Source of the DNA: Candidatus Brocadia sapporoensis
GTDB lineage: Bacteria; Planctomycetota; Brocadiia; Brocadiales; Brocadiaceae
Direction of reading: 5' to 3'
Assembly: GCF_001753675.2 (NCBI RefSeq)
Contig: NZ_MJUW02000056.1
Coordinates: 1-42,825, forward strand
Length of the DNA stretch: 42,825 nucleotides
Shown here: positions 29,519 to 38,418 of the stretch, piece by piece
How positions within the stretch are numbered: position 1 is the first letter of the stretch
Layout of the letters: every line of letters starts with the position of its first letter
Notes under the pieces: model-generated
Databases searched by the model: none
What the model was told of the DNA's origin: nothing
The model's input: only the letters and a program-made list of their open reading frames with translations
Translations under genes and position numbers: made by a program

Positions 29519-30165
29519 TCATTTTCTCCCATATTTTTTATCTGAATTCTTTCTTCATACGTAACATAAACGTTTATATATTAACAATCATCTGATGCTG
29601 TAAATTTTCAGAAATAAAATTTAAGCTATCATTATTCTATACACTAACTAAAGTTCTCTACCAATCTTAAACTACCTCCTTTCAAAATTGTAATTTATAC
29701 ATAACTACGCTAAATGCATAAATTTGTAGCAAATTAACACAATCAACGAACCCTGTCAAGCAAAAAGATTTTTTCCAATTTTGCCAATACATGAAGGCCG
29801 ATAAAACCTTTGTATGGGGTTGGTTTCCCGATAAGAGCGGTGCAATCGTCTTCGCTTCTATCCTATACACAGCGTCATTCATCCGATACGAATATGCCAT
29901 TCCCGCGGAAGCGGGAATCCAGAAAAACATGGAATCCCGGGTCAAGCCCGGAATAACAGACAGGTGCAAATTTATGTCGCTATGTATAGTATCAATTATT
30001 CAATAAGCGCGGCAGGTCATACGCTGTAAAAAATTTTTCAAGAAAGTAGGAATGGAATAATTTCCGAAGAGGTGGTTGCCGGAGGAAAAGAACATAACAC
30101 AATAATAATGTATCGGCATAACCAGATAAACCAAAGCAACAGTCACTCAACGCTTGATTCCCCCC
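29519..30165. other. Intergenic region with a 105-bp repeat
   Basis: No convincing gene. AT-rich sequence upstream of the MIP gene is followed by a segment around 29790-29880 of no recognised content, then the repeat at 29885-29989. A 71-codon frame at 29791 covers the repeat and is not credible. Confidence 0.6.
29885..29989 (+). repeat. 105-bp dispersed repeat, copy 1
   Basis: About 94 of 105 bases match the reverse complement of 34912-35016, with no gaps and mostly transitions. It contains ATTCCCGC-GGAA-GCGGGAAT and a second CCGGG(N)CCCGG hairpin, flanked by GATACGAATATG and CTATGTATAG. No transposase is inside, so it may be a MITE-like or REP-pair element. Confidence 0.85.
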
Positions 30166-31623
30166 TCACAAACCATCATTATTGATTTTTTGAGCATAAA
30201 GGTCCCAATAATTCTTATCTTTCTGACGGCCATCCTGCCAGGTAATAATTGCCCCACCAGTTCCATCTCCAACTAACACAGGAAAACACTGGGTATCAGA
30301 AGCCGTCGAGATAGCGACTCCATTTTTTTTCCATAAAGGCATACCTTTCCTATCGATTCGTTGTGCATACACATCAAAGTCAGCCGGGAAACCACGATTA
30401 TCATTCCATGCAAGTATTGCACCACAATTGTTATCGCTGACTATAGACACACGATTTTGAATACCGGATTCTATACATATTGCGGTACCATTGTCTTCCC
30501 ATTGAACACAACCAGAAATATCTATGCGCTGAGCAAAGATATTGAAATCTCCACTGCGCATATCCCACCAGGCACTTATGGCACCTCCAGCTCCATCAGT
30601 AGTAATCACCGGATAATTTTGGTTTCCCGGTGCAGTACATAAGGGAATTCCATTGAGCAACCACTGCACTGCCCCATTCCCATCAATCTGCTGGGCAAAG
30701 ATGTCGTTATTATTGGTACCATTACGGGTATCTACCCAAGTTATGATTGCCCCTTCGGCTCCATTACTAACAGCAACAGCAAAACTTTCATGCCCTTGAG
30801 CAGTACATACCGCTATCCCAAACTTATCCCATAGCATTGTTCCGCTTGCGTCCAATCGTTGCGCATAAATATCTGCGTAATTCCTCCGAAAGTCCTGCCA
30901 CACCACAATAGCACCACCTGTGCCGTCAGATACAATTTCTGGTGCATTTTGTGCACCTGATACGCCGCAGACAAGTACCCCGTTTTTCGCCCAAAGCGTT
31001 TCTCCATTTTTATTAATTCGCTGGCCATAAAGATCCGCATAGTTCGTTCGAAAATCTTCCCAAACAATAATAGCACCTCCCACTCCATCTGATGTAATAC
31101 AGGGACTGTCCTGATCTTTCACCTCACTACAAACAGGTATCCCATCTTTCATCCATAATGTATTTCCTTTTGCATCAATACGTTGGGCATAAACATCATA
31201 ATTGCCAATACCACTTCGCATGTCATGCCACACAATTATTGCGCCCCCATCACCATCGCTTACCATTCTTGGACGTTTTTGATTTTCTGGTGCAGCACAA
31301 ACAGGTACACCGTCTTTTTGCCAAAGGGCATTCCCCTGAGCATCAATACGCTGAACATAGATATCAAAATGGATATCTCTTGCATCTTCCCATGCAATAA
31401 TAGCACCACCAACACCATCGTCAATTATTTGCGGCGAACTTTGCTGGCCGGAAGCTGTACAGATAGCCGTATTCTCCTGTGAATGAGAAGACCATGCAGC
31501 TACGGACATCTGCTGATAAACAAAGACACAAAGAAATACGCCTATTAAAGAAATGAGTATTGATCGGGACATTGTTCTTAAGGTGGTATTCATAAAATTT
31601 TTCACTGCATTATGTATGTGCAC
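30166..31623 (-). CDS. Exported eight-repeat beta-propeller-like protein
   Basis: A 485-residue protein. A signal peptide or anchor lies near residues 18-45 (SRSILISLIGVFLCVFVYQQ), with possible starts at MHIH or at the second Met, 11. The mature part is eight repeats of about 52 residues with the pattern SDGxGGAIIxWxDxR, DIYAQRIDxxG, LWxxxGxxVC. The N terminus starts with the last strand of the unit (TAIC) and the C terminus stops before it, which is the velcro closure of a propeller. Most repeats keep one Cys. It is predicted to act outside the cytoplasm. Ligand unknown. Confidence 0.75.
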   Translation of the reverse strand: MHIHNAVKNFMNTTLRTMSRSILISLIGVFLCVFVYQQMSVAAWSSHSQENTAICTASGQQSSPQIIDDGVGGAIIAWEDARDIHFDIYVQRIDAQGNALWQKDGVPVCAAPENQKRPRMVSDGDGGAIIVWHDMRSGIGNYDVYAQRIDAKGNTLWMKDGIPVCSEVKDQDSPCITSDGVGGAIIVWEDFRTNYADLYGQRINKNGETLWAKNGVLVCGVSGAQNAPEIVSDGTGGAIVVWQDFRRNYADIYAQRLDASGTMLWDKFGIAVCTAQGHESFAVAVSNGAEGAIITWVDTRNGTNNNDIFAQQIDGNGAVQWLLNGIPLCTAPGNQNYPVITTDGAGGAISAWWDMRSGDFNIFAQRIDISGCVQWEDNGTAICIESGIQNRVSIVSDNNCGAILAWNDNRGFPADFDVYAQRIDRKGMPLWKKNGVAISTASDTQCFPVLVGDGTGGAIITWQDGRQKDKNYWDLYAQKINNDGL

Positions 31624-31744
31624 TCAGAAACTGAATAAACAATTATACACTTAAAACGTCTGCGAAGAACTGAACGACCGGGATTATACAAAATCTTTCT
31701 TCTTATCCCCTACCATAATCATTGAGATGATTCCGGAAAACTTT

Positions 31745-32650
31745 TTATTTTTTTGCTCCTGCGTACAAAAGGGGATCTAATTCCACTGCTTTATTATAAA
31801 ATTTCATAGATTCATCGTACTTCCCGAGGTTATAAAAACTATTTGCCTTATTGTGCCATGCCCTTGCGCTTTTCGGGTTGATTTCGATTGCTTTATCAAA
31901 TGCCTTTATTGCATCATCGTACATACCCAGCCGGTTTAGGGTAATCCCCATATTATTCCATGCCCATGCCCTTTGAGGATTTACTTCTACTGCCTTACTA
32001 AAGAACTTCAGAGCTTCGTCATATCTCCCCAAGAGGATTAAGACATACCCTTTCCCATGCCACGCCAAATCCTCTTTCGGGTTGATTTCCATGGCTTTAT
32101 CAAATGCATACATTGCATTGTCGTATCTGAATAATGCAATCAGGTCAACACCTTTATTATACCAAGCAGCTGCAAACCCTGGTTCTGATGCAAGAACCTT
32201 GTCGTATAATGCTAAGGCCTCTTCAAACTTGCCTTGCTTATAGAGGGCAATTCCCTTATTTACCAGGGTGGAGTTAGCATTGGGATTAATACTCAACGCC
32301 CTCTCATAGGCTTTAACGGCCATATCATAATTCCCCAGACAATAGAGTGCATTACCCAGCCCGTCCCACGCCTCAAAATAACCTGGATAACGTGCTATGG
32401 AATTATTATACGCTTTGACAGCGTGTTCATACCTGCCCCGTTTATACTGCGCATTTCCATTTTTAATCCACTTCCGCGCACTGTGTTTTTTCGATGTGGT
32501 TTTATAGATTTTTCCTTGCATAGTGACAGCCCATGTGCCCTGACAAGGAAAATAGAGAGCAGCTATCAGAAAGAAAAATATCCCTTTATATAAACATCCC
32601 TCCACAAGAGTTCTGAATAAAAAAGTTATAGTAGTTAGCCTATGATACAT
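31745..32650 (-). CDS. Exported TPR-repeat protein
   Basis: A 301-residue protein from the ATG at 32648-32650. A signal peptide (CLYKGIFFFLIAALYFPCQG) is followed by a basic segment and about seven tetratricopeptide repeats (GNALYCLGNYDMAVKAYERA LSINP-type units). These make a protein-protein scaffold, probably in the periplasm or paryphoplasm. The frame stays open to 32851, but that part overlaps the promoter region of mqnB and is less protein-like. It is divergent from mqnB with a 221-base gap and convergent in orientation with no close partner. Confidence 0.8.
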   Translation of the reverse strand: MYHRLTTITFLFRTLVEGCLYKGIFFFLIAALYFPCQGTWAVTMQGKIYKTTSKKHSARKWIKNGNAQYKRGRYEHAVKAYNNSIARYPGYFEAWDGLGNALYCLGNYDMAVKAYERALSINPNANSTLVNKGIALYKQGKFEEALALYDKVLASEPGFAAAWYNKGVDLIALFRYDNAMYAFDKAMEINPKEDLAWHGKGYVLILLGRYDEALKFFSKAVEVNPQRAWAWNNMGITLNRLGMYDDAIKAFDKAIEINPKSARAWHNKANSFYNLGKYDESMKFYNKAVELDPLLYAGAKK

Positions 32651-32871
32651 ATCCTTAAGATTATCTGACAAATCATGCCGGTGTTCGACAAACAAAAACC
32701 AACACAATGAATTTAGCATCTTATAAAAATCATCCTTCAAAATCAAACAATTAATAAAGCATACCATAATCTTGATTAAAACCAAGGGTACATATAAAAA
32801 AGAAAAATTTGCCGTGACTTTTTCAAATCGTTTCCTATAAAATACCACCATACCTTTAAGGAAACGACTTT

Positions 32872-33564
32872 ATGAAATTACTTGTTGTTGCAGCAACCCT
32901 CCCTGAAATTAAACCGCTCATGTCATCTCTCGGACAGGGCGAAGCCAAAGACTTTAGCACAAAGACGCTCCATTATCACCAATTGAGCATAGATACACTT
33001 ATTACCGGGGTCGGACTTATGCATACGGCCTATTTCATGGGAAAAGTTTTAGCGAAAAATACCTATGATCTGGCATTACAATTTGGAATTGCAGGTAGTT
33101 TCAGGAAAGATATTGCACCTGGCGTGACCGTGAACGTTATAGAAGAGACCGTAGCGGATTTAGGCGCCGAAGATAAAGATAATTTTTTGGATGTAACAGA
33201 ATTACACCTCTTGCCGCCGGACCAATTCCCTTATCAAGCTGGCAAATTAGTGAACACAACCGCAGACTCAGTGTATGGGGTATCCGCGCTGAAAAAGGTA
33301 AAAGGCATCAGCGTTAATAAAGCCCACGGTTATCAATACAGTATTGACAAAATCATTTTGAAATACAATCCTGACATTGAAAGTATGGAAGGGGCGGCAT
33401 TTTTTTATGCCTGTTTTATGGAACGTCTCCCCTGTCTTCAAATCAGAGCTGTTTCAAATTATATAGAAGACAGAAACAAAGACCGGTGGAACATCCCCCT
33501 GGCTATCGGAAATCTCAATAAAATCGCTTTAAAAATTATTCATCATATTACCGAGCACTTATAA
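32872..33564 (+). CDS. mqnB: Futalosine hydrolase
   Basis: A 230-residue nucleosidase-fold enzyme. It removes the base from futalosine (or 6-amino-6-deoxyfutalosine derivatives) to give dehypoxanthinylfutalosine in the alternative menaquinone pathway. Diagnostic segments are LLVVAATLPEIKPL at the N terminus, the FGIAGSF loop, DIESMEGAAFFYACF (about 173-187, substrate Glu in SMEGAAF) and AVSNYIEDRNKDRWNIPLAI. TTTAAGGAAACG lies before the ATG. mqnD follows 167 bases later on the same strand; mqnA, mqnC and mqnE are not in the window. Confidence 0.88.
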   Translation: MKLLVVAATLPEIKPLMSSLGQGEAKDFSTKTLHYHQLSIDTLITGVGLMHTAYFMGKVLAKNTYDLALQFGIAGSFRKDIAPGVTVNVIEETVADLGAEDKDNFLDVTELHLLPPDQFPYQAGKLVNTTADSVYGVSALKKVKGISVNKAHGYQYSIDKIILKYNPDIESMEGAAFFYACFMERLPCLQIRAVSNYIEDRNKDRWNIPLAIGNLNKIALKIIHHITEHL

Positions 33565-33730
33565 AACCATAACGCCGCAACCGGAAGAATTTGACCAAGA
33601 AGAAGTCGAAGGACGCAAAGAAAAACTTACCAAAAAGATGTTTTTACAATAAAATTACAAAGAATTTTTTGATGATTTTTCATGGACAAAAGCCTGCAAA
33701 AGTCCGTTTTATAAAGGAATGCCTTAGCGT

Positions 33731-34588
33731 ATGAAACTAACTCTCGGTATTTCCCCCTGTCCCAACGACACCTTTATCTTCGATGCCATGATAAATAATA
33801 AAATTGATACAGAAGGAATATCGTTTGAATTGGTCGTCAACGACGTGGAAAAACTAAATACACTCGCCTTTCGTCATGCCTTAGACATCACAAAACTCAG
33901 CTATTACTCCTATGTTTACGTAACCAACCAATATGTTTTGTTAGATGCAGGAAGTGCTCTGGGCAAAAATTGTGGACCATTATTCATTACAAAGTCGGGA
34001 AAACAAAAATCAGACTTTGAAGGCCGGGTCATCGCCATTCCAGGAAAATACACTACTGCTAATTTTTTATTAAGTATGGCATTTCCGCGGGTAACAAATA
34101 AAGTCGAAATGCTTTTTTCAGAAATCGAAAATGCCATTGTACACGACACGGTAGATGCGGGTGTCATCATCCACGAGAATCGGTTTACCTATCAGAGGAA
34201 AGGGCTGGTTAAAATTATGGACTTGGGAGAATATTGGGAAACACAAACAAGGCTCCCCATCCCTTTGGGTGGAATCGCCATAAAACGAAATATCCCTGCT
34301 GAAATTGCTCAAAAAGTAAATCGTATTGTAAGAAAAAGTGTAGAATATGCCCTTGCCTACCCCGCAGCATCCCGTGAGTTCGTCAGATGCTATGCCCAGG
34401 AGATGAACGAAATCGTCCGGAATCAACACATTCAATTATACGTTAACAACTACAGTGTTAATTTGGGCGACATCGGAAAGCAAGCCATCACAACACTTTT
34501 TGCATGGGCACGAAGAAATAAATTAATCCATAAAATCAACGAGAACCTTTTCCTTCCCTTGGCCGAATCGTTAGAGCCACCAGCGTAA
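33731..34588 (+). CDS. mqnD: 1,4-dihydroxy-6-naphthoate synthase
   Basis: A 285-residue periplasmic-binding-fold lyase that converts cyclic dehypoxanthinylfutalosine to 1,4-dihydroxy-6-naphthoate. SPCPNDTFIFDAMI at the N terminus is the family signature. ALDITKLSYYSYVYV, NCGPLFITKSG (about 79-89), VIAIPGKYTTANFLL and VDAGVIIHENRFTY (about 139-152) are the other conserved blocks. In E. coli-type numbering these include the catalytic His (here His146). Together with mqnB this shows that the host makes menaquinone through futalosine, as anammox bacteria do. Confidence 0.93.
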   Translation: MKLTLGISPCPNDTFIFDAMINNKIDTEGISFELVVNDVEKLNTLAFRHALDITKLSYYSYVYVTNQYVLLDAGSALGKNCGPLFITKSGKQKSDFEGRVIAIPGKYTTANFLLSMAFPRVTNKVEMLFSEIENAIVHDTVDAGVIIHENRFTYQRKGLVKIMDLGEYWETQTRLPIPLGGIAIKRNIPAEIAQKVNRIVRKSVEYALAYPAASREFVRCYAQEMNEIVRNQHIQLYVNNYSVNLGDIGKQAITTLFAWARRNKLIHKINENLFLPLAESLEPPA

Positions 34589-35610
34589 TCGATACCGCTG
34601 CATACTTTGGCAGTGTTGATGTGCACACGTGTGTATGATCTATGCACGCCTTCCTCTCGGGCAATTCTATCCCCTTATACTCACACAGCCTCCGCGGCAT
34701 TGCTCCTATCTTTTACCAAAGTTTTCCAAAGATAATTGCACATCTTTTCTTCGGTACCCATACCTGGGTTTTGGGGTTAAGAGAGATACACAATGCAGAC
34801 TTTCTGGATCTGTTTGAATGGGGGCAAGGGCATGGCATCCGGCTCGCTATGCGTCAATTGGAGATTAACATTGCATGGAAGGGTATTTTTACACCCTTTA
34901 ATTGTAGAGATCTATACATAACGACATAAGTTTACACCTGCCTGTCATTCCGGGATTGACCCGGAATCCCGTATTTTTCTGGATTCCCGCTTCCGCGGGA
35001 ATGACATATTCGTATCTGATTACGGAAAAGCACAAATGCACATATTATGCAAAAGCCCTATCTTAACATTATGGCCTGAAGTTTTGAGTGTTCCAATAAA
35101 TCCCCATAAAAAGGGGTTTAATTCCTTCGTAAAATCTTCTATTAAACAACTCCTTCTTCATGTGCCTGTTCCTGTTAAAATATCGTTTGGAAAGATGCTA
35201 AAATTGAGAGTAAAAATGTTTGACAAGAGGGTCGTGGGGCCACTAATTGGAAGGCTTCTGTCTGGCTTTCGTGTAAGCATCTCAATACAGGCCTGACCCA
35301 GAATCACCCGGAGAATATGGTGATCTATCCTCATAAAACCAGCACAGCGCACTCACGGCTTACATCTACTACCACGTATTCACTAGACCCCGATCATTAA
35401 ACCAAAAGGGTCTTCCGTAGAGAGACACTATCTGGAAACTGGGAATACTAACCAGCTTGTTGCGTGAAAGCACAGCATCACCCCACGACACAACGTGCCT
35501 AAGGATTACAAATTATCTGCTAATTCAATAATGTGGTCAGAAAAATACGCATTAAATACACCATAGGGTATTTCAAATAAGTATGTTATTGAAACCATGA
35601 AGACAATTTG
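34589..35610. other. Long region without a convincing gene
   Basis: It holds the inverted second copy of the 105-bp repeat (34912-35016). Short frames at 34642-34929 and 35036-35296 have no ribosome binding site, no recognisable fold and partly overlap the repeat. They are probably decayed or non-coding. Confidence 0.6.
34912..35016 (-). repeat. 105-bp dispersed repeat, copy 2 (inverted)
   Basis: Reverse complement of 29885-29989 with about 11 differences. The two copies are in opposite orientation and enclose the propeller, TPR, mqnB and mqnD genes. Confidence 0.85.
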
Positions 35611-35641
35611 TTGACAATGATTCAATCGCATGACATATAGT
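35611..35641 (+). promoter_or_regulatory. Probable promoter of the first exported peptide gene
   Basis: A perfect TTGACA (35611-35616) is followed by TATAGT (35636-35641, spacing 19) or CATATA (35634, spacing 17). It lies about 90 bases before the ATG at 35729 and upstream of the shared leader motif. Confidence 0.55.
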
Positions 35642-35672
35642 AGCATATTTCAAAAAGCCAGTCGGATATAAT

Positions 35673-35684
35673 GAGAGTGTTCTC
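35673..35684 (+). promoter_or_regulatory. Shared leader element GAGAGTGTTCTC, copy 1
   Basis: Identical to 38012-38023 and at nearly the same distance from the start codon (45 against 44 bases). GAGA and TCTC form short arms around GTGT. It may be an operator or a leader RNA element common to the two exported peptide genes. Confidence 0.6.
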
Positions 35685-35728
35685 AACCGCATGGTTTAGT
35701 TTTCTGTAATCTTAAGGAGGAGAAGGAA

Positions 35729-35965
35729 ATGTTAAAGAAGTTTGGTTGTGGTATTATTGCTGTTGGTGTCTTAACGTTTGGCGCAGGTGTTGTGAATAGT
35801 TCTTTTACCTGCTCTGTAATGGCAGAAGACAAAGAAAAGGGGAAGGATGAAAAGTCTGGAGAATTGATGCCTGGCGCCATAAAGACTGCTTTCTCAGTCC
35901 CTGTTAAGTCTGAAGACAAAGACGAAGAAAAAGACAAAGAAGGAAAGTCAGGAAAGTTGATTTAG
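35729..35965 (+). CDS. Small exported charged protein, paralogue 1
   Basis: A 78-residue protein. A signal peptide, MLKKFGCGIIAVGVLTFGAG with VVNSSFTCSVMA, probably ends after VMA (about 32). The mature 46 residues are extremely charged (EDKEKGKDEKSGE and KSEDKDEEKDKEGKSGK) and hold no cysteine. TAAGGAGGAGAAGGAA precedes the ATG. Signal peptide and leader are clearly homologous to the gene at 38067, but the mature part is different. Exported, presumably intrinsically disordered. No known function. Confidence 0.75.
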   Translation: MLKKFGCGIIAVGVLTFGAGVVNSSFTCSVMAEDKEKGKDEKSGELMPGAIKTAFSVPVKSEDKDEEKDKEGKSGKLI

Positions 35966-36044
35966 CTGTTAAAATCATTACGCAGGGTATTAAAATTAAA
36001 ACAGAGCGCGAAAACGTTTTTGGGTTATGTAAAACCAAAAATTT

Positions 36045-36086
36045 ATAAACATGAAGGACAACCACGTGGTTGTCCTTCATGTTTAT
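36045..36086. terminator. Perfect 42-bp palindrome after exported peptide gene 1
   Basis: Arms of 21 bases, ATAAACATGAAGGACAACCAC and its exact complement, meet without a loop at CACGTG. It likely forms a transcript-ending hairpin, although the T-run is only TTTAT inside the arm. The companion gene has a similar CACGTG-centred hairpin. The region 36087-36650 beyond it shows no gene. Confidence 0.65.
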
Positions 36087-36652
36087 GGAGATTACTATAA
36101 GTGAACATTATCGCACAGGGCATGTGAAACAATAGCACGAACATGCTTCATTCCAGTAAGGTCATGCCTTGTCCATTGGTTCACCAGTCATTCCATAAAA
36201 TCATTCTCGAATGCCCATATTAACTTTATTCGTCACGGCAAACCACTCCGACTCTTTCAACGCTAAATCTTTCCTCATCAATCTCGTTGGCAGTGAAAAT
36301 TCTGTACAGTTTTTACACGATACCACAGGATAGTGGAATAAAGCACAAAGTCAGATTTTCAGTATAACATCTATTCACTCGACTCATTCTATTGTAACAG
36401 GAATAATCCTTGATGTTTCCGGTAAAAAAGCCAGTTGCGGGCGTGATCTGTTGTCTTGCGTAGGGTCTGAACGGAAACACGCTTTTTTTTAAAAACGGCA
36501 GGGTAGTTTTTCGCTTACTAAAATCTTTTCTTAAAATTTGCTGCTAGTCTTTTGACAAAAGGAAGGTTCTTTTCCTCATTTTTCCCATTTTTCCACTAAT
36601 TTTGGCTCGTCTGGGCATACTATCTCCCTGTCATACTGTTTTTCCACGCTTT

Positions 36653-37195
36653 TTAGGCCGCCTTTCTTAACTTATCGTGTTTCTTTCGTGCCTTCTCCTG
36701 AAGCACGTTCCCCAGTTTGTGTAAATTTGCAGCTACCACACCCCGTGCACAATACCTTTTAAATGCATGCAACCCCTTGTCCATACACCTGTCCAAGCCG
36801 TGACGTTCCAAACGATTGATGTCCGATTCCACTGCTGAGTGCTTATGTCTGCGATTCTTAAACGTCCTGCCCGACTCCTCTGCCTGTTCCTCCTGGTTTT
36901 TCCGACCCTTCCTAGTCATGATTACCTCCGGTATATACAGACTCAGCAACTCCTTGTTCTCTCGTTTGTAAAACTCCTTGTCAAAACTGATACTCCCAAT
37001 CGCGTCTTATCCAAATTGATTCAACAACCTCTCTGCCAGCGGAATCGACAATGACACCTCCGCCTCTTTCTCAACAACCTGATGCTCTACGATAAATCCC
37101 CATTGATCGCTTGCCACCAGAATGCAATGCCCTAATTCCACCCTTTTGTTTGCCTCCAAACCATATTGGCGTTTCCCTACCAAATCGCTTACCAT
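36653..37195 (-). pseudogene. Transposase relic, C-terminal half
   Basis: Read on the minus strand, fragments in more than one frame: KRQYGLEANKRVELGHCILV and EHQVVEKEAEVSLSIPLAER, a stop, then FDKEFYKRENKELLSLYIPE and the well-preserved end HKHSAVESDINRLERHGLDR CMDKGLHAFKRYCARGVVAA-type sequence. This C-terminal block, with a Glu in HSAVES, is typical of DDE transposases of the IS1182/ISNCY sort. At least one stop and a frame change make it non-functional. Confidence 0.7.
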
Positions 37196-37500
37196 GATCC
37201 GATACGTATGGCCTTTCCTGAACGATATTTCATCTATCCTGTAGATCCGGGAGCAGGAACTCCCGTCCTCTGAAGCTGCTTCTCCATGTATTGTTTGTCC
37301 AATTCTTTAACCGTATGCCAATCCAATTTCAACTCTTTGGCCACATCCTGTATCGTCATAGACCGGCATCGCCTCTCGTTTCACCTTCCCGCACCTCCGC
37401 GCAGAATGTGTCTCGTACCCACCAGACCTTCTTGGTATAATAGCTCCGGTGCGCATCACCACAACAACCGCACACCGTTTTTTTGAGTCCGAACAAGTCG
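37196..37500 (-). pseudogene. ISL3-like transposase relic
   Basis: Minus-strand frames give RRCRSMTIQDVAKELKLDWH, TVKELDKQYMEKQLQRTG and, after a stop, ISFRKGHTYRIMVSDLV, which read like the helix-turn-helix and DDE start of ISL3-type transposases. A zinc-knuckle-like CGCCGDAHRSYYTKKVWWVR lies further upstream. It joins the unrelated C-terminal relic at about 37195, so two insertion sequences are nested or fused. The stretch 37501-37900 shows no gene. Confidence 0.55.
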
Positions 37501-38011
37501 GGTAACACGTGCCTTTGCATCGCCAACTATCCCCTGTATCTCTGCCTTCGGGCGAAACCCGGGGAAATGATATTCGTCCGGGAGCCGCTTCTTTTTTCCT
37601 ATCGTTGTGTCTTGCCATTTTTTTTCATCTTCTTCAACCCCTTTTTCACCTTACTTTCATCACAACTTCTTCCCTTAAATTGTATCCACTCGTTGCTGTC
37701 GGGTTAGAAATATGCAAGTCTTGTTTTGTTCCTCTCGAGATGCCATTCCCGCATGTTTTTAGCGGGAATCCATGAGGTTTTTGGTTCACTGAATACCCGA
37801 TAAAGGTGTTCGGGTATAACAGAAACCGTATAGGCAAACTTCTAACCAGACAACGTGGAATACATATAATTGTTTCTATTATCAAGTCATCAAAGGTATT
37901 TTTAAGGTGTATGTAAAAACATACATTATTTTGAATCGTACAATAACAATTTCATTGTATTTATATCAAAAATGTAACATATTATATCTAGAAGAGCCAA
38001 CCAGGTATTTC

Positions 38012-38023
38012 GAGAGTGTTCTC
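38012..38023 (+). promoter_or_regulatory. Shared leader element GAGAGTGTTCTC, copy 2
   Basis: Identical to 35673-35684. Flanking words are also shared between the leaders (GG-TTT(G)G, GGAGGA-AAGGAAATGTTAAAGA). AT-rich sequence with TATTATAT lies upstream (about 37976-37986) and could be the -10 region. Confidence 0.6.
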
Positions 38024-38066
38024 GACGGTTTGGCTTGTGCATTCCTAATTCGAGGAGGAAAAGGAA

Positions 38067-38246
38067 ATGTTAAAGAGGTTTGGTTATAGTTTGGTTGTAG
38101 CAGGTGCGTTGATATTGGGTGTTGGTGTTGTAAATAGCGTATTGGTTGGCTCCGCTATGGCAGAGGAAAAGAAATGTGACAAATGTGGGCATACCGCAAA
38201 AGAAGGTAAAGATTGCAAGTGCGAATGCCATAAAGCGAAGCACTAA
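38067..38246 (+). CDS. Small exported cysteine-rich protein, paralogue 2
   Basis: A 59-residue protein. The signal peptide MLKRFGYSLVVAGALILGVG, VVNSVLVGSAMA resembles paralogue 1 almost residue by residue and probably ends after AMA. The mature 27 residues read EEKKCDKCGHTAKEGKDCKC, then ECHKAKH: five Cys and three His, a likely metal-binding site (CxxC, CxCxC). CGAGGAGGAAAAGGAA precedes the ATG. Too short for routine calling. Metal ligand, redox or signalling roles are all possible; none is shown. Confidence 0.75.
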   Translation: MLKRFGYSLVVAGALILGVGVVNSVLVGSAMAEEKKCDKCGHTAKEGKDCKCECHKAKH

Positions 38247-38288
38247 GATTTTAGGTAAAACATTTGGTATCGTTTAAAAAGTAATAGA

Positions 38289-38325
38289 CAAAAGGGCATC
38301 TCACGTGAGATGCCCTTTTGTTTTG
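38289..38325 (+). terminator. Rho-independent terminator after exported peptide gene 2
   Basis: CAAAAGGGCATCTCAC (38289-38304) is the exact complement of GTGAGATGCCCTTTTG (38305-38320), followed by TTTTG. Centred on CACGTG like the hairpin at 36045. Confidence 0.8.
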
Positions 38326-38418
38326 TGGAAACTGGCCGGAATTAGATGCTTTGTATAAGGTTAGCCTCCACAGATGAGTCACGTTTTCAAGTATAGCAGA
38401 ACCAAACGCTTTTGTCCG

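Noticed and set aside
34642-35296. Two frames of 86-95 codons downstream of mqnD
   Set aside because: No start signals, partial overlap with the 105-bp repeat, no fold recognised. Possibly decayed genes.
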